Shown here: positions 41,796 to 50,921 of the stretch, piece by piece | How positions within the stretch are numbered: the first letter of the stretch is position 1 | Layout of the letters: each line of letters opens with the position of its first letter | Translations under genes and position numbers: made by a program | Source of the DNA: Flavobacterium sp. | GTDB taxonomy: Bacteria; Bacteroidota; Bacteroidia; Flavobacteriales; Flavobacteriaceae | DNA length: 58,904 nt | NCBI GenBank assembly: GCA_003497625.1 | Contig: DNNO01000001.1 | Coordinates: 14,535 to 73,438 of the forward strand | Direction of reading: 5' to 3' | Notes under the pieces: model-generated | What the model saw: only the letters and a program-made list of their open reading frames with translations | Databases searched by the model: none | What the model was told of the DNA's origin: nothing

Positions 41796-43262
41796 CTAAT
41801 TTTTGATTATTTTTTTAATTCCTTTTCCTTCTTCAGAATGAATCATTACTAAATAAATTCCAGCAGATAGCTCATTAATATTATAAAATTCTTGACTTTC
41901 AAATGTTTTGATAACTTGTCCTTGAAGATTTAATACTTCTACCTTATCGATTGAAATATCGGCATTTAATTGAAATTGATTATTTATTGGATTAGGATAA
42001 ACTGAGAATTTATTATTTAATTGGAAGTCGCTTGAAGATAAAGCACTTGTAAAATCATAAACTCTAACATATCCTCTAGCAGGATTAAAAGGAACACCAA
42101 CTGAAACAGTGTTTCCATCATTTGACATTGCAACTGAGTAACCTAATTGTTCACCATTTTGACCATTTCCTGAAATTGAACTTCCAACTTGTGTCCAAGC
42201 TGTTCCATTCCATCTGAAATATCTAGCTTGCCCTCTATCTGTATTTGAAGCTGAGGTATCATATGTTGGAGCACCTGAAACAATGGCATCTCCAGCACCA
42301 TTCATACTTACACTGCTACCAAATCCTGAACTATTTTGAATTCCATCAATATCAGCACCAAGCAAGCCCCAACTTGTACCATTAAAATTATAAATTCTAA
42401 CATGCCCACAATTAGTTAATGATGTTCCATCCGCCAACGGTGCACCAACAGCTACTCTCAATCCATTATTTGAAATGGATACTGCTGAACCAAAAAAATC
42501 TCCGGCAGCTTCACCATTAATATCTGCTCCTGTTTGCACCCAAGAAGAACCATTCCATGCAAAAACTCTAACATGACCAGCATCTACTCCACTACCATCA
42601 TTTTTTCTGCCGCCCACAGCTAATTTAGTCCCATCTAAAGAAATTGAAACCGAAACACCAAATTCGTCACCCGCTGCTTCACCATTTAAATCTGCACCTC
42701 TTTGAACCCAAGCAGAACCATTCCATGCATAAACTCTAACATGTCCAGAATCAGCTCCATTACCATCATTTAAATGCGCACCAATTGCAACAACACTTCC
42801 ATCATTAGATAAAGAAACCTTTACGCCCGAATTATCATTTGCAGCTTCACCATTAATATCGGTTCCCATTTGAGCCCAATTTGTCCCATTAAAATTATAT
42901 ACCCTAACATGACCTGAGTTTGCACCGTTTCCATCATTAGTACTAGCACCAACCGCCAATCGATTACCATCTCCAGAAATCGCAACTCTTCCAAAATTAT
43001 CCGACATTGCTTCTCCGCCAATAGCAGTACCTTTTAAAACCCAAGCACTACTCACTTTTTCATGTACATGAGCGTATCCATTAGTACTTGTACCGGTGCT
43101 ATATGGTGCTCCTGCAGCCATTCTCGAACCGTTAGAACTTAATGAAACAGTAAATCCTAAAACGTTATCAGCGCTACCATTAATATCTGCACCAATTTGC
43201 GTCTGAGCCACTAAATTATTAGCAAATACTAACACTAAAGAGTAAAGTAAAATTCTTTTCAT
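41796..43262 (-). CDS. Secreted FG-GAP-like beta-propeller protein with type IX sorting domain
   Basis: A 488-residue protein: signal peptide (ends NLVAQTQ), about seven blades of the form GHVRVYNFNGTNWAQMG and DGSVVAIGAHLNDGNG, then a linker and a type A type IX sorting domain (FSVYPNPINNQFQLN to the end, with EVLNLQGQVIKTFE and AGIYLVMIHSEEGKG). I use ATG 43262 (MKRILLYS), because the ATG at 43301 would prefix 13 non-signal residues. Blades are also similar at DNA level, so slippage or recombination could change their number. Divergent from a LytS-like kinase. Confidence 0.88.
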   Translation of the reverse strand: MKRILLYSLVLVFANNLVAQTQIGADINGSADNVLGFTVSLSSNGSRMAAGAPYSTGTSTNGYAHVHEKVSSAWVLKGTAIGGEAMSDNFGRVAISGDGNRLAVGASTNDGNGANSGHVRVYNFNGTNWAQMGTDINGEAANDNSGVKVSLSNDGSVVAIGAHLNDGNGADSGHVRVYAWNGSAWVQRGADLNGEAAGDEFGVSVSISLDGTKLAVGGRKNDGSGVDAGHVRVFAWNGSSWVQTGADINGEAAGDFFGSAVSISNNGLRVAVGAPLADGTSLTNCGHVRIYNFNGTSWGLLGADIDGIQNSSGFGSSVSMNGAGDAIVSGAPTYDTSASNTDRGQARYFRWNGTAWTQVGSSISGNGQNGEQLGYSVAMSNDGNTVSVGVPFNPARGYVRVYDFTSALSSSDFQLNNKFSVYPNPINNQFQLNADISIDKVEVLNLQGQVIKTFESQEFYNINELSAGIYLVMIHSEEGKGIKKIIKN

Positions 43263-43328
43263 AATTGTTTGATTTTGAATTATTATGAAACAAAACAACA
43301 AATTATATTAAAGTGAGAATTTTATAAA

Positions 43329-43405
43329 TGAAAAGTGGTCAGTATTACTTATCAAATGAATTGTAAAAAGTGAAAAGTGGTCGACAAGAAGTTGTAATTG
43401 TAACG
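43329..43405 (+). repeat. Phased 7-base repeat with a 12-base direct repeat, upstream of the kinase (eleven units)
   Basis: Eleven heptamers in a row, ten of them beginning with T (TGAAAAG, TGGTCAG, TATTACT, TATCAAA, TGAATTG, TAAAAAG and so on). The 12-base TGAAAAGTGGTC occurs at 43329 and again at 43371, exactly six heptamers apart. Shares the word TAAAAAG with the array at 35771. Confidence 0.7.
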
Positions 43406-43435
43406 GGATTTCAATTTCAAGTAAATTAAATATTT

Positions 43436-43443
43436 TACATTTG
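43436..43443 (+). promoter_or_regulatory. Promoter -7 box of the kinase gene (TACATTTG)
   Basis: Exact TAnnTTTG match, 18 bases before the ATG at 43462; TTTC about 17 bases upstream could be a poor -33. Confidence 0.6.
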
Positions 43444-43461
43444 TTATCATAAGCAACAAAA

Positions 43462-46380
43462 ATGCATCTTAAACAACTTTATATTTTCTTATTATTAATT
43501 GCGCAAATTGCTCTTTCTCAAGAACCTTATCATGTTTCTTTTGGAAGAAAAGATGGGTTGCCTTCTTTAAATATTTATCATTCACTACAAGATAAAAATG
43601 GCTACCAATGGTTTGCCAGTGATTTAGGAGTTTTAAAATATGATGGTTATTCGTTTTCCTTATTAAGTACTGAAGATGGATTAGCCGATAATGAAAATTT
43701 CAGTTGTTTTCAGGATTCAAAAGAACGAATTTGGTTTCTTGCTTATAATGGAAAAATTTCATTTTTATTAGATAACAAAATCTTTAACGAATCTAATTTT
43801 ACTCTTTTAAAAAACATTCAAAAAAATGGCTACATTTCGCGTATTTCTGAAAACACAAGGGGTGAAATAATTGTAATTTATTCTAATGGTAATGTTCGAA
43901 TTTTGAACTTCAAAAAAAACTCAAGTACTACTTTAGAAGGGAAACAAATTATATTACACTATATTCAAAACAACAAAGACCATTACATCAGTCCAAAAGG
44001 AATTTATGATGATAATATAAATTTAATAAAAAGTCTACCGCAAAAAAACTTAAATGGTTTAGTAATCATTCGCTCTTTTCTAAAAAACAATATTCTTTAT
44101 TTTTCACACTTGAATGCGATTTACACCATCAAAAACAATGTTTGTACCAAATTATTTGACGTTCCTGTACCTGAAACTGGCATAATTAGTTTGTCTATAG
44201 ACAAGGATAACAAAATCTGGATTGGCACACGAAATGGTGTTTATGTGAATGATTTAAACAACCTAAAACCAAATTTTGAAATTTTCTTTAAAGAAAACGC
44301 CATTTCGAGTGTACAAAGAGATTTTGAAAACAGAATTTGGATAACAACTCTCGATAATGGGCTTTACTACATTCCAAATACAACAGCTAAAATTTTAAAA
44401 ACCAACACTAATGAATCGCTGATTTCAACTTGCTTAACTAAAGATGAATTTGGAAACTTATGGTGCGGAACGGCTAATGATTTGTTCTATAAAGTTGATA
44501 AGTCGAAAGATCTTAAAAGTTTTAATGCCAAATCAAGTATCCAATCTAAAAACTATATTTTTCAGATTTATTTTTCAAATGAAAATCAATACATTATTGG
44601 AAAGCACGCGATTTTAATTCAAGGTAAAAAAAATAAAAACATCCCATTTATTGGAGCAAAAACAATAGTTGAAGATGAATTTGGTGATTTATGGATTGGC
44701 GCCAATTATCTATTAAAAATTCCAAAAAAAGAAATTGACAAACTTTCTAATTACGACCTTTATTCCTTTGACAAAAGAGTTATTTTAAAAGAAAGAACGA
44801 ACACGTTAATTCGAAATGATAAAACTATTTGGGCAGGAACAAACAATGGTATTTATAAGATAGAAAACAACAAACCAGTTTATTTATCCAAAAACTATCC
44901 AAAAACCCAAACCATAATTTCGAAATTATATTTTGACAAAGCGACGAATTTACTTTTTGTAGCTACCAATTCTAATGGTTTGTTTGTGTTCCAAAATGAC
45001 AAACTCATCCAACATTTTACCAAAAAGGACGGATTAAACAGCAACATTTTATATTCGATTAAAAAAGGATTTCGCCCAAATTCGTTACTTATTAGCACGA
45101 ATTTAGGCGTAAATCAAATTACTTTTTCTAATGGAAAATTCACTTTTGAGAACTTAAATAAATTCATTGGTATAGAAAATCTAAAAGTTAATGATACCGA
45201 AATCATTGAATCCAATTTATTCTTGGCTTCAGATGATGGTCTGTTACATCTCAATATCAATTCCTTACAATCGAGTTCGATAATTCCAAATCTAAAAATT
45301 GAAGAATTCTTAGTAAATGGCAAAAACATAGCCATGAAACCCGAGCTATCATTCCGATATTCAGAAAATGATATTAGCATTAATTACACTGGACTTTCGT
45401 TTAACTCACAAAAGAATATCACCTACTTTTTTAAATTAGGCAAACAAAACGAAAAATGGAATACCACAAAAACACGTCAAATTAATTATCAAGGATTAGA
45501 ACCTGGTGATTACGAATTTCAAATTTATGCTACCAATGCCTCTGGAGTAAAAAGTAAAATTGAAAAAATAGCTTTCACTATCCGAAAGCCTTTTTGGAAA
45601 ACCTATTGGTTTTTAGCGATTCTATTTGGTGTTTTTGGATTGGCATTTTTTATTATTTGGAAAAAAAGGATTCATAGTTTAAATCAAAAATTTGAAACAG
45701 AACGCCACCAAATTGAAATGGAACGCGACAAAGCTAATTTGGAAAAACAAATGATTGAATTGGAACAAAAAGCGTTGCGAATGCAAATGAATCCGCATTT
45801 TATTTTTAATGCTTTGAATACAATTAAAGGTTATTATTCGGAAGGAAATGATGAAAAAGCGGGAGATTATATTTCGAAATTTTCGATGTTACTTCGAATG
45901 TTATTAGAAAACACCGAACAAACAATTCCATTAGGAACCGAAGTGAAAATGCTAAAATTGTATGTTGAATTGACTCAAATTCGCTATAAAAATGTTTTTG
46001 ATTATGACATTTCAATTGACCCGAAAATAAACTTGGAAGACACTGCAATTCCAACCTTATTATTACAACCTATTGTTGAAAATGCAATCATTCATGGTTT
46101 AGCACCAAAAAAAGAACACGGTCAACTTACTATTTCGTTTACCAAAAATGAAAAATCGCTTTTATGTCAAGTTATTGATAACGGAATCGGCATTAAAGCA
46201 TCATTAGAAAAACAAAAGCAACGTCAACACGAATCAAAAGCGATTTCAATAACAAAAGAACGATTAGCCTTAATAGAAAATGATGAAGCGACTGAAGTGA
46301 TTTTTGAAATAACCGATAATTCAGGAAATTCATCTGGAACGAAGGTAATTATACAAATTCCATATAAAACCATTTGGTAA
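43462..46380 (+). CDS. Sensor histidine kinase of the LytS/YehU class with two-component-regulator propeller
   Basis: A 972-residue hybrid-type sensor. Signal peptide, then 14-bladed Reg_prop-like periplasmic propeller (repeats such as DKDNKIWIGTRNGVYVND and FENRIWITTLDNGLYYIPN), a Y_Y_Y-type domain near residues 635-705 (FSYSENDISINYTGLSFNS), one helix (714-735), coiled coil, and the His_kinase domain with phospho-accepting His779 in LRMQMNPHFIFNALNT and an HATPase with IVENAIIHGLAPKK and DNGIGI. It pairs with the LytTR regulator that overlaps its stop. The ligand is unknown; propellers of this kind often sense glycans in Bacteroidetes. Confidence 0.9.
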   Translation: MHLKQLYIFLLLIAQIALSQEPYHVSFGRKDGLPSLNIYHSLQDKNGYQWFASDLGVLKYDGYSFSLLSTEDGLADNENFSCFQDSKERIWFLAYNGKISFLLDNKIFNESNFTLLKNIQKNGYISRISENTRGEIIVIYSNGNVRILNFKKNSSTTLEGKQIILHYIQNNKDHYISPKGIYDDNINLIKSLPQKNLNGLVIIRSFLKNNILYFSHLNAIYTIKNNVCTKLFDVPVPETGIISLSIDKDNKIWIGTRNGVYVNDLNNLKPNFEIFFKENAISSVQRDFENRIWITTLDNGLYYIPNTTAKILKTNTNESLISTCLTKDEFGNLWCGTANDLFYKVDKSKDLKSFNAKSSIQSKNYIFQIYFSNENQYIIGKHAILIQGKKNKNIPFIGAKTIVEDEFGDLWIGANYLLKIPKKEIDKLSNYDLYSFDKRVILKERTNTLIRNDKTIWAGTNNGIYKIENNKPVYLSKNYPKTQTIISKLYFDKATNLLFVATNSNGLFVFQNDKLIQHFTKKDGLNSNILYSIKKGFRPNSLLISTNLGVNQITFSNGKFTFENLNKFIGIENLKVNDTEIIESNLFLASDDGLLHLNINSLQSSSIIPNLKIEEFLVNGKNIAMKPELSFRYSENDISINYTGLSFNSQKNITYFFKLGKQNEKWNTTKTRQINYQGLEPGDYEFQIYATNASGVKSKIEKIAFTIRKPFWKTYWFLAILFGVFGLAFFIIWKKRIHSLNQKFETERHQIEMERDKANLEKQMIELEQKALRMQMNPHFIFNALNTIKGYYSEGNDEKAGDYISKFSMLLRMLLENTEQTIPLGTEVKMLKLYVELTQIRYKNVFDYDISIDPKINLEDTAIPTLLLQPIVENAIIHGLAPKKEHGQLTISFTKNEKSLLCQVIDNGIGIKASLEKQKQRQHESKAISITKERLALIENDEATEVIFEITDNSGNSSGTKVIIQIPYKTIW

Positions 46381-47129
46381 TGAAAACAATTATAATTGAA
46401 GACGAAATACAAGCAATTTCAGCCTTAATGGCCGATATAAATCGCTACTGTCCAGAATTAAAAGTCATTGGAACTTCGGGCAGTGTTGATGAAGCCATTC
46501 AGTTAATAAAAGAGAACAAACCCGAACTTGTTTTCTTAGACATTCAATTAACAGACGGACTTGGTTTTGAAATTTTAGAAGCGTTTCAGAAAGGCGAATT
46601 TCATGTAATTTTCACTACAGCTTATAGTCAATATGCGATTAATGCAATTAAATTTAGTGCTTTAGATTATTTATTAAAACCCATCAATGGTGACGAATTA
46701 AAAGCGGCTGTTGCCAAAGCAAAAACCATCAATACTTCTGAAGTTCAAATTCAAATTGAAAATTTTATTAAAAACCAATCGCTTCAAAATCAAAATAAGC
46801 GCATTGCATTGCAAACCTCTCAAGGTATTTTTATTCATGAAATTAAAACCATTTTAAAATGTACTTCAGAAGGAAATTACACTCACATTCACTTCATCGA
46901 TGGAAAGAAATTACTCATTTCAAAACCGTTGAAAGAATTTGAAGATTTACTTTGTAATAATGGTTTTGAGCGCATACATCATTCACATATAATCAACCTC
47001 AACCATCTTACCAGTTTTATTTTTAAAGATGGAGGTTACGTAGTAATGAGCGACAAAAGTTCGTTGCCTGTTTCCAAAAGAAAGAAAGCGAGTTTATTAG
47101 AGATTTTGAATCGGATGAACGGAATTTAG
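46380..47129 (+). CDS. LytTR-family response regulator
   Basis: A 249-residue regulator. Receiver domain with Asp54 (LVFLDIQLTDG), acidic pocket Glu7/Asp8 and Lys in YLLKPING. C-terminal LytTR DNA-binding domain (FIHEIKTILKCTSEGNYTHIH, RIHHSHIINLNHL, LPVSKRKKASLLEIL). Start is ATG 46380 which overlaps the kinase stop (TAATG). Partner of the upstream kinase. The 12-base direct repeat upstream of the kinase (43329-43382) is a candidate target site. It converges with the M28 gene by a four-base overlap. Confidence 0.93.
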   Translation: MKTIIIEDEIQAISALMADINRYCPELKVIGTSGSVDEAIQLIKENKPELVFLDIQLTDGLGFEILEAFQKGEFHVIFTTAYSQYAINAIKFSALDYLLKPINGDELKAAVAKAKTINTSEVQIQIENFIKNQSLQNQNKRIALQTSQGIFIHEIKTILKCTSEGNYTHIHFIDGKKLLISKPLKEFEDLLCNNGFERIHHSHIINLNHLTSFIFKDGGYVVMSDKSSLPVSKRKKASLLEILNRMNGI

Positions 47130-48082
47130 TTCAATTTAATTTCTTTTTTAGGCGCATTAATCATTTGTTCTAAAACCGGAATTGTTTTTGAAATTACATT
47201 CGTCATGTGTTTCGTATCCATCAATTCAAACTCATCATCTGGTTGGTGATAGAATTCAAAATTCTCAAAATCAAATGTTGAAACCGTTTGCGCCGGCACA
47301 TTAAATTCAGTAAAAAATGGATAATTATCCGAAGCTCTGAATAGCATATATTTTGTTTCTATTGGTAAATACCCAACTAATTTTTCTCCAGCATATTCAT
47401 TAATTGTCGTTGCCATATTTGATTTTCCAAAACCAGTCAAATAGAAATCCATTCCTTTGTCTTTCATTGGAACACCAATCATTTCAAAATTAAACATGAA
47501 ATACAAATCCATTTTTTGTTCTTTCAATTTGGCAGCCAAATGTTTCGAACCTAAAAGTCCTTTTTCCTCGGCAGAAAAGAACACAAAAAGCACACTTCGT
47601 TTATTGTTTTTGAATTTTGCGAAATATTTAGCTACTTCGGTTACTGCAGTAGTTCCGGTTGCGTTGTCGTTTGCTCCGTTTCCAATATCATCGCCGTTAA
47701 CCGCTGCAATTTTTCCAATGTGATCATAATGTGCACCAATGATTACAAATTCACTTTTTAATTTTTTATCCGTTCCTTCGATGTAACCAACTACATTGTA
47801 AGAGGTTTTATCGTAATTAGAAAGTGTATCACGATAGGTTTTAAAATACGGTTTGATTCCGTTTTCTTTTAGAAGATTTTCTAAATAAACAGATGCTTTT
47901 TCAATTCCTTCGCTACCCGAATCTCTTCCTTCTAATTCATCCGAAGTTAAATAAGAAAGAGTTTTTATAACGTTTTCTTCATCAACTTGATAGTTTACTT
48001 TTGAAATATTCTTCGAATTAACATTGGTTTGTGCATTCAATGACAATCCAACAAAAGAAATTAGTAATAAGATTTTTTTCAT
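47126..48082 (-). CDS. M28 family zinc peptidase, exported
   Basis: A 318-residue aminopeptidase-like enzyme. Signal peptide (cleavage near SLNAQ). Two-zinc site: GAHYDHIGK, IGNGANDNATGTTAVTEVAKY and FFSAEEKGLLGSKHLAA; DNYPFFTEFNVPA and HQPDDEFELMD add the last ligands. Start at ATG 48082; a longer ATG at 48151 would overlap the pdhC terminator and lack a signal-like N-terminus. Periplasmic degradation of peptides. Confidence 0.92.
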   Translation of the reverse strand: MKKILLLISFVGLSLNAQTNVNSKNISKVNYQVDEENVIKTLSYLTSDELEGRDSGSEGIEKASVYLENLLKENGIKPYFKTYRDTLSNYDKTSYNVVGYIEGTDKKLKSEFVIIGAHYDHIGKIAAVNGDDIGNGANDNATGTTAVTEVAKYFAKFKNNKRSVLFVFFSAEEKGLLGSKHLAAKLKEQKMDLYFMFNFEMIGVPMKDKGMDFYLTGFGKSNMATTINEYAGEKLVGYLPIETKYMLFRASDNYPFFTEFNVPAQTVSTFDFENFEFYHQPDDEFELMDTKHMTNVISKTIPVLEQMINAPKKEIKLN

Positions 48083-48109
48083 AGCATATAGTTTTAAGTA
48101 AAAATAAAA

Positions 48110-48132
48110 AAATCCCGAATAAATCGGGATTT
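48110..48132 (-). terminator. Terminator after the E2 gene
   Basis: Stem AAATCCCGA/TCGGGATTT, nine bases and five-base loop, with T run on the minus strand, 22 bases after the E2 stop. Confidence 0.85.
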
Positions 48133-48154
48133 TGTATGATAAATTTAACACTTA

Positions 48155-49756
48155 TTATGCTAACATCGTTACTGGATTTTCCATAAACGCTTTGAACGTT
48201 TGTAAGAATTGAGCTCCTGTTGCTCCGTCTACTGTTCTATGGTCGCAAGCTAAAGTTACTGTCATTGTGTTTCCAACAACGATTTGTCCGTTTTTAACTA
48301 CTGGTTTTTCAATAATAGCACCAACAGATAAAATAGCAGAATTTGGTTGGTTGATAATAGAAGTAAACGATTGAATTCCGAACATTCCTAAGTTAGAAAT
48401 AGTGAATGTACTTCCTTCCATTTCTGCTGGTTGAATTTTTTTAGATTTTGCTTTTCCGGCTAAGTCTTTTACGTTAGCACCAATTTGAGTTAAACTCATT
48501 TGGTCTGTAAATTTCAATACTGGAACCATTAATCCGTCTTCAACTGCTACTGCTACTCCAATATTCACGTGGTGATTGATTACCATTGCATCTTCTCTCC
48601 ATTGTGAATTTACTTGTGGATGTTTTTTCAATGCCATCGCACTCGCTTTGATTACCATATCGTTGAAAGAAACTTTCGTTTCTGGTAATCCGTTAATCAT
48701 ATTTCTTGAAGCAATTGCATTGTCCATATCCAACTCGATAGTTAAATAATAATGCGGTGCTGTAAATTTAGATTCTGATAATCTTCTCGCAATGGTTTTA
48801 CGCATTTGCGAATTTTTGATTTCCTCTTGGAATACTTCTCCTGCTGGAACAAATGGTTTAACTGCTGCAACTGCATTTGTTGCTTCTGCAACGGCTTGAG
48901 TTGGAGATGTAACCGCAGATGGAGAGAAATTCTCTACATCCGATTTTACAATTCTTCCATTTTCACCTGAACCTTTTACTTGAGACAAGTTGATTCCTTT
49001 ATCTTGCGCAATTTTTTTAGCTAATGGAGAAGCAAATATTCTTGAGTTGTCTGTTGACTGTTGTTTGTTTTCTGTTACCTCAGAAAGTGTTGAAGTATTT
49101 GAAGTTTCAACCTTTTGAGTTTCAACAACTGCACCTACTTTATAATTCGCAGCGATTCCTGAAACGTCAGTTCCTGCTGGTCCTAAAATTGCTAAGATGG
49201 TATCAACTGGAGCAGAATCACCTTCTTGTACTCCGATATATAATAAAGTTCCTGCATTAAAAGATTCGAATTCCATAGTAGCTTTATCCGTTTCGATTTC
49301 AGCTAAAATGTCACCTTCTTTTACAGTATCTCCTACTTTTTTTAACCAAGTCGCAACTGTTCCTGTTGTCATGGTATCAGACAAACGAGGCATTGTTACT
49401 ACTTTTACACCAGCTGGCATCTCGACTGCGCTCGATGTGACAGTTTTAGTTTCTTCTACTTTTTCTTCTTTAGTTTCAGTAGCAGTTCCGCCACTTAATA
49501 GAGCTGAAATATCTTCGCCTTCTTTTCCAATAATAGCTAATAAAGAATCTACTGGAGCCGATTGTCCTTCTTGAATTCCTATGTGTAATAAAACACCATC
49601 ATGAAATGATTCGAATTCCATTGTAGCTTTATCCGTTTCAATTTCAGCAAGAATATCACCTGTTTTGATTGTATCACCCACTTTTTTCAACCAAGTTGCT
49701 ACAACTCCTTCTGTCATCGTATCACTCAAACGGGGCATTGTTATAATTTGTGCCAT
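48155..49756 (-). CDS. pdhC: Pyruvate dehydrogenase E2 (dihydrolipoamide acetyltransferase)
   Basis: A 533-residue E2. Two lipoyl domains, each with ETDKATMEFES (Lys43 and Lys158), then the E3-binding domain (FASPLAKKIAQDKGINLSQV) after a linker, and the catalytic acetyltransferase domain with CDHRTVDGATGAQFL near the C-terminus (His506, Asp510). The two lipoyl domains are near-identical, a likely duplication. E1-alpha lies upstream five bases away. Forms the core of the pyruvate dehydrogenase complex. Confidence 0.96.
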   Translation of the reverse strand: MAQIITMPRLSDTMTEGVVATWLKKVGDTIKTGDILAEIETDKATMEFESFHDGVLLHIGIQEGQSAPVDSLLAIIGKEGEDISALLSGGTATETKEEKVEETKTVTSSAVEMPAGVKVVTMPRLSDTMTTGTVATWLKKVGDTVKEGDILAEIETDKATMEFESFNAGTLLYIGVQEGDSAPVDTILAILGPAGTDVSGIAANYKVGAVVETQKVETSNTSTLSEVTENKQQSTDNSRIFASPLAKKIAQDKGINLSQVKGSGENGRIVKSDVENFSPSAVTSPTQAVAEATNAVAAVKPFVPAGEVFQEEIKNSQMRKTIARRLSESKFTAPHYYLTIELDMDNAIASRNMINGLPETKVSFNDMVIKASAMALKKHPQVNSQWREDAMVINHHVNIGVAVAVEDGLMVPVLKFTDQMSLTQIGANVKDLAGKAKSKKIQPAEMEGSTFTISNLGMFGIQSFTSIINQPNSAILSVGAIIEKPVVKNGQIVVGNTMTVTLACDHRTVDGATGAQFLQTFKAFMENPVTMLA

Positions 49757-49761
49757 AGTTC

Positions 49762-50760
49762 TTATAATTTATGTGGGATGAAAGGATAATTTTCTTGTTC
49801 GTACACTACATCATATAACTGATTTACTTCTGGGAACGGAGAATCTTCAGCGAATTTCTCACATTCTGCAACTAAATCTGCTACTCTTTGATCGATTGTT
49901 TCGATTTCAGCTTCTGTAGCGTAGTTATTTTCTTTGATAATATCTAAAACTTGAGTAATTGGGTCGATTTTTTTGTACTCTTCCACTTCCTCTTTTGTTC
50001 TGTATAATTGTGCATCAGACATTGAGTGTCCTCTGTAACGGTATGTTTTCATTTCTAAGAAAGTTGGCCCGTCTCCACGACGTGCTCTTTCCATTGCTTC
50101 GTGCATTGCTTCAGCCACTTTTACTGGATTCATACCGTCAACTGGTCCACAAGGCATTTCGTAACCTAAACCTAGTTTCCAAATATCCGTATGATTTGCA
50201 GTTCTTTCTACAGAAGTTCCCATTGCATATCCATTGTTTTCAACGATAAATACTACTGGTAATTTCCACAACATTGCCATATTGAAAGCTTCATGTAATG
50301 AACCTTGACGCGCAGCACCATCACCAAAATAAGTTAAGGTAACTCCACCAGTTTCAAAATATTTATCAGCAAAAGCAATACCTGCTCCTACTGGAATTTG
50401 TGCTCCAACGATGCCGTGTCCTCCATAAAAACCATGCTCTTTAGAGAAAATATGCATAGATCCACCCATACCTTTTGAAGTACCTGTAGCTTTTCCGTAT
50501 AACTCTGCCATAACTTTTCTTGGGTCTACACCCATTCCAATTGGCTGAACGTGGTTACGGTAAGCGGTAATCATTTTATCTTTAGACAAGTCCATTGCGT
50601 GCAAAGCTCCAGCTAAAACTGCTTCTTGACCGTTGTATAGGTGCAAAAATCCTCTAACTTTTTGTTGGATATAAACAGCTGCAAGTTTATCTTCAAACTT
50701 TCTCCAAAATAGCATGTCTTCATACCACTTTAGGTAAACTTCTCTTGTAATTGGTTTCAT
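49762..50760 (-). CDS. pdhA: Pyruvate dehydrogenase E1 component, alpha subunit
   Basis: A 332-residue thiamine diphosphate-dependent E1 alpha. TPP-binding region YFGDGAARQGSLHEAFNMAMLWKLPVVF-type (residues about 160-190) with FIVENNGYAMGTSVERTA, and the regulatory loop TYRYRGHSMSDAQLYR. I prefer ATG 50760 (MKPITREVY): the 17 residues from the ATG at 50811 are not typical. The beta subunit is not in the window, as in other Flavobacteria where it lies elsewhere. Followed by the E2 gene. Confidence 0.95.
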   Translation of the reverse strand: MKPITREVYLKWYEDMLFWRKFEDKLAAVYIQQKVRGFLHLYNGQEAVLAGALHAMDLSKDKMITAYRNHVQPIGMGVDPRKVMAELYGKATGTSKGMGGSMHIFSKEHGFYGGHGIVGAQIPVGAGIAFADKYFETGGVTLTYFGDGAARQGSLHEAFNMAMLWKLPVVFIVENNGYAMGTSVERTANHTDIWKLGLGYEMPCGPVDGMNPVKVAEAMHEAMERARRGDGPTFLEMKTYRYRGHSMSDAQLYRTKEEVEEYKKIDPITQVLDIIKENNYATEAEIETIDQRVADLVAECEKFAEDSPFPEVNQLYDVVYEQENYPFIPHKL

Positions 50761-50829
50761 TTTAGTTTGTTTTTTTAATACAATTGAATTGTGAAAGTCA
50801 TTATTTGTCAATCACAATTTTACGAACAG

Positions 50830-50837
50830 CAAAAATA
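50830..50837 (-). promoter_or_regulatory. Promoter -7 box of pdhA
   Basis: CAAAAATA on the plus strand reads TATTTTTG on the minus strand, a TAnnTTTG match, 69 bases upstream of the ATG at 50760. A short inverted repeat, AATTGTGA with TCACAATT, lies in the leader. Confidence 0.45.
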
Positions 50838-50921
50838 CTACATAGAACCTGATTGAAAAAATTAAATTCTACGATTTTTGTATTTTTTATAACAAAATCG
50901 ATAAAAAAAGTTACGAAATCG

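Noticed and set aside
41796-43262. Repeated DNA that could suggest a CRISPR array or minisatellite
   Set aside because: The repeats are in frame and encode propeller blades; spacing and sequence vary as in a repeat protein.
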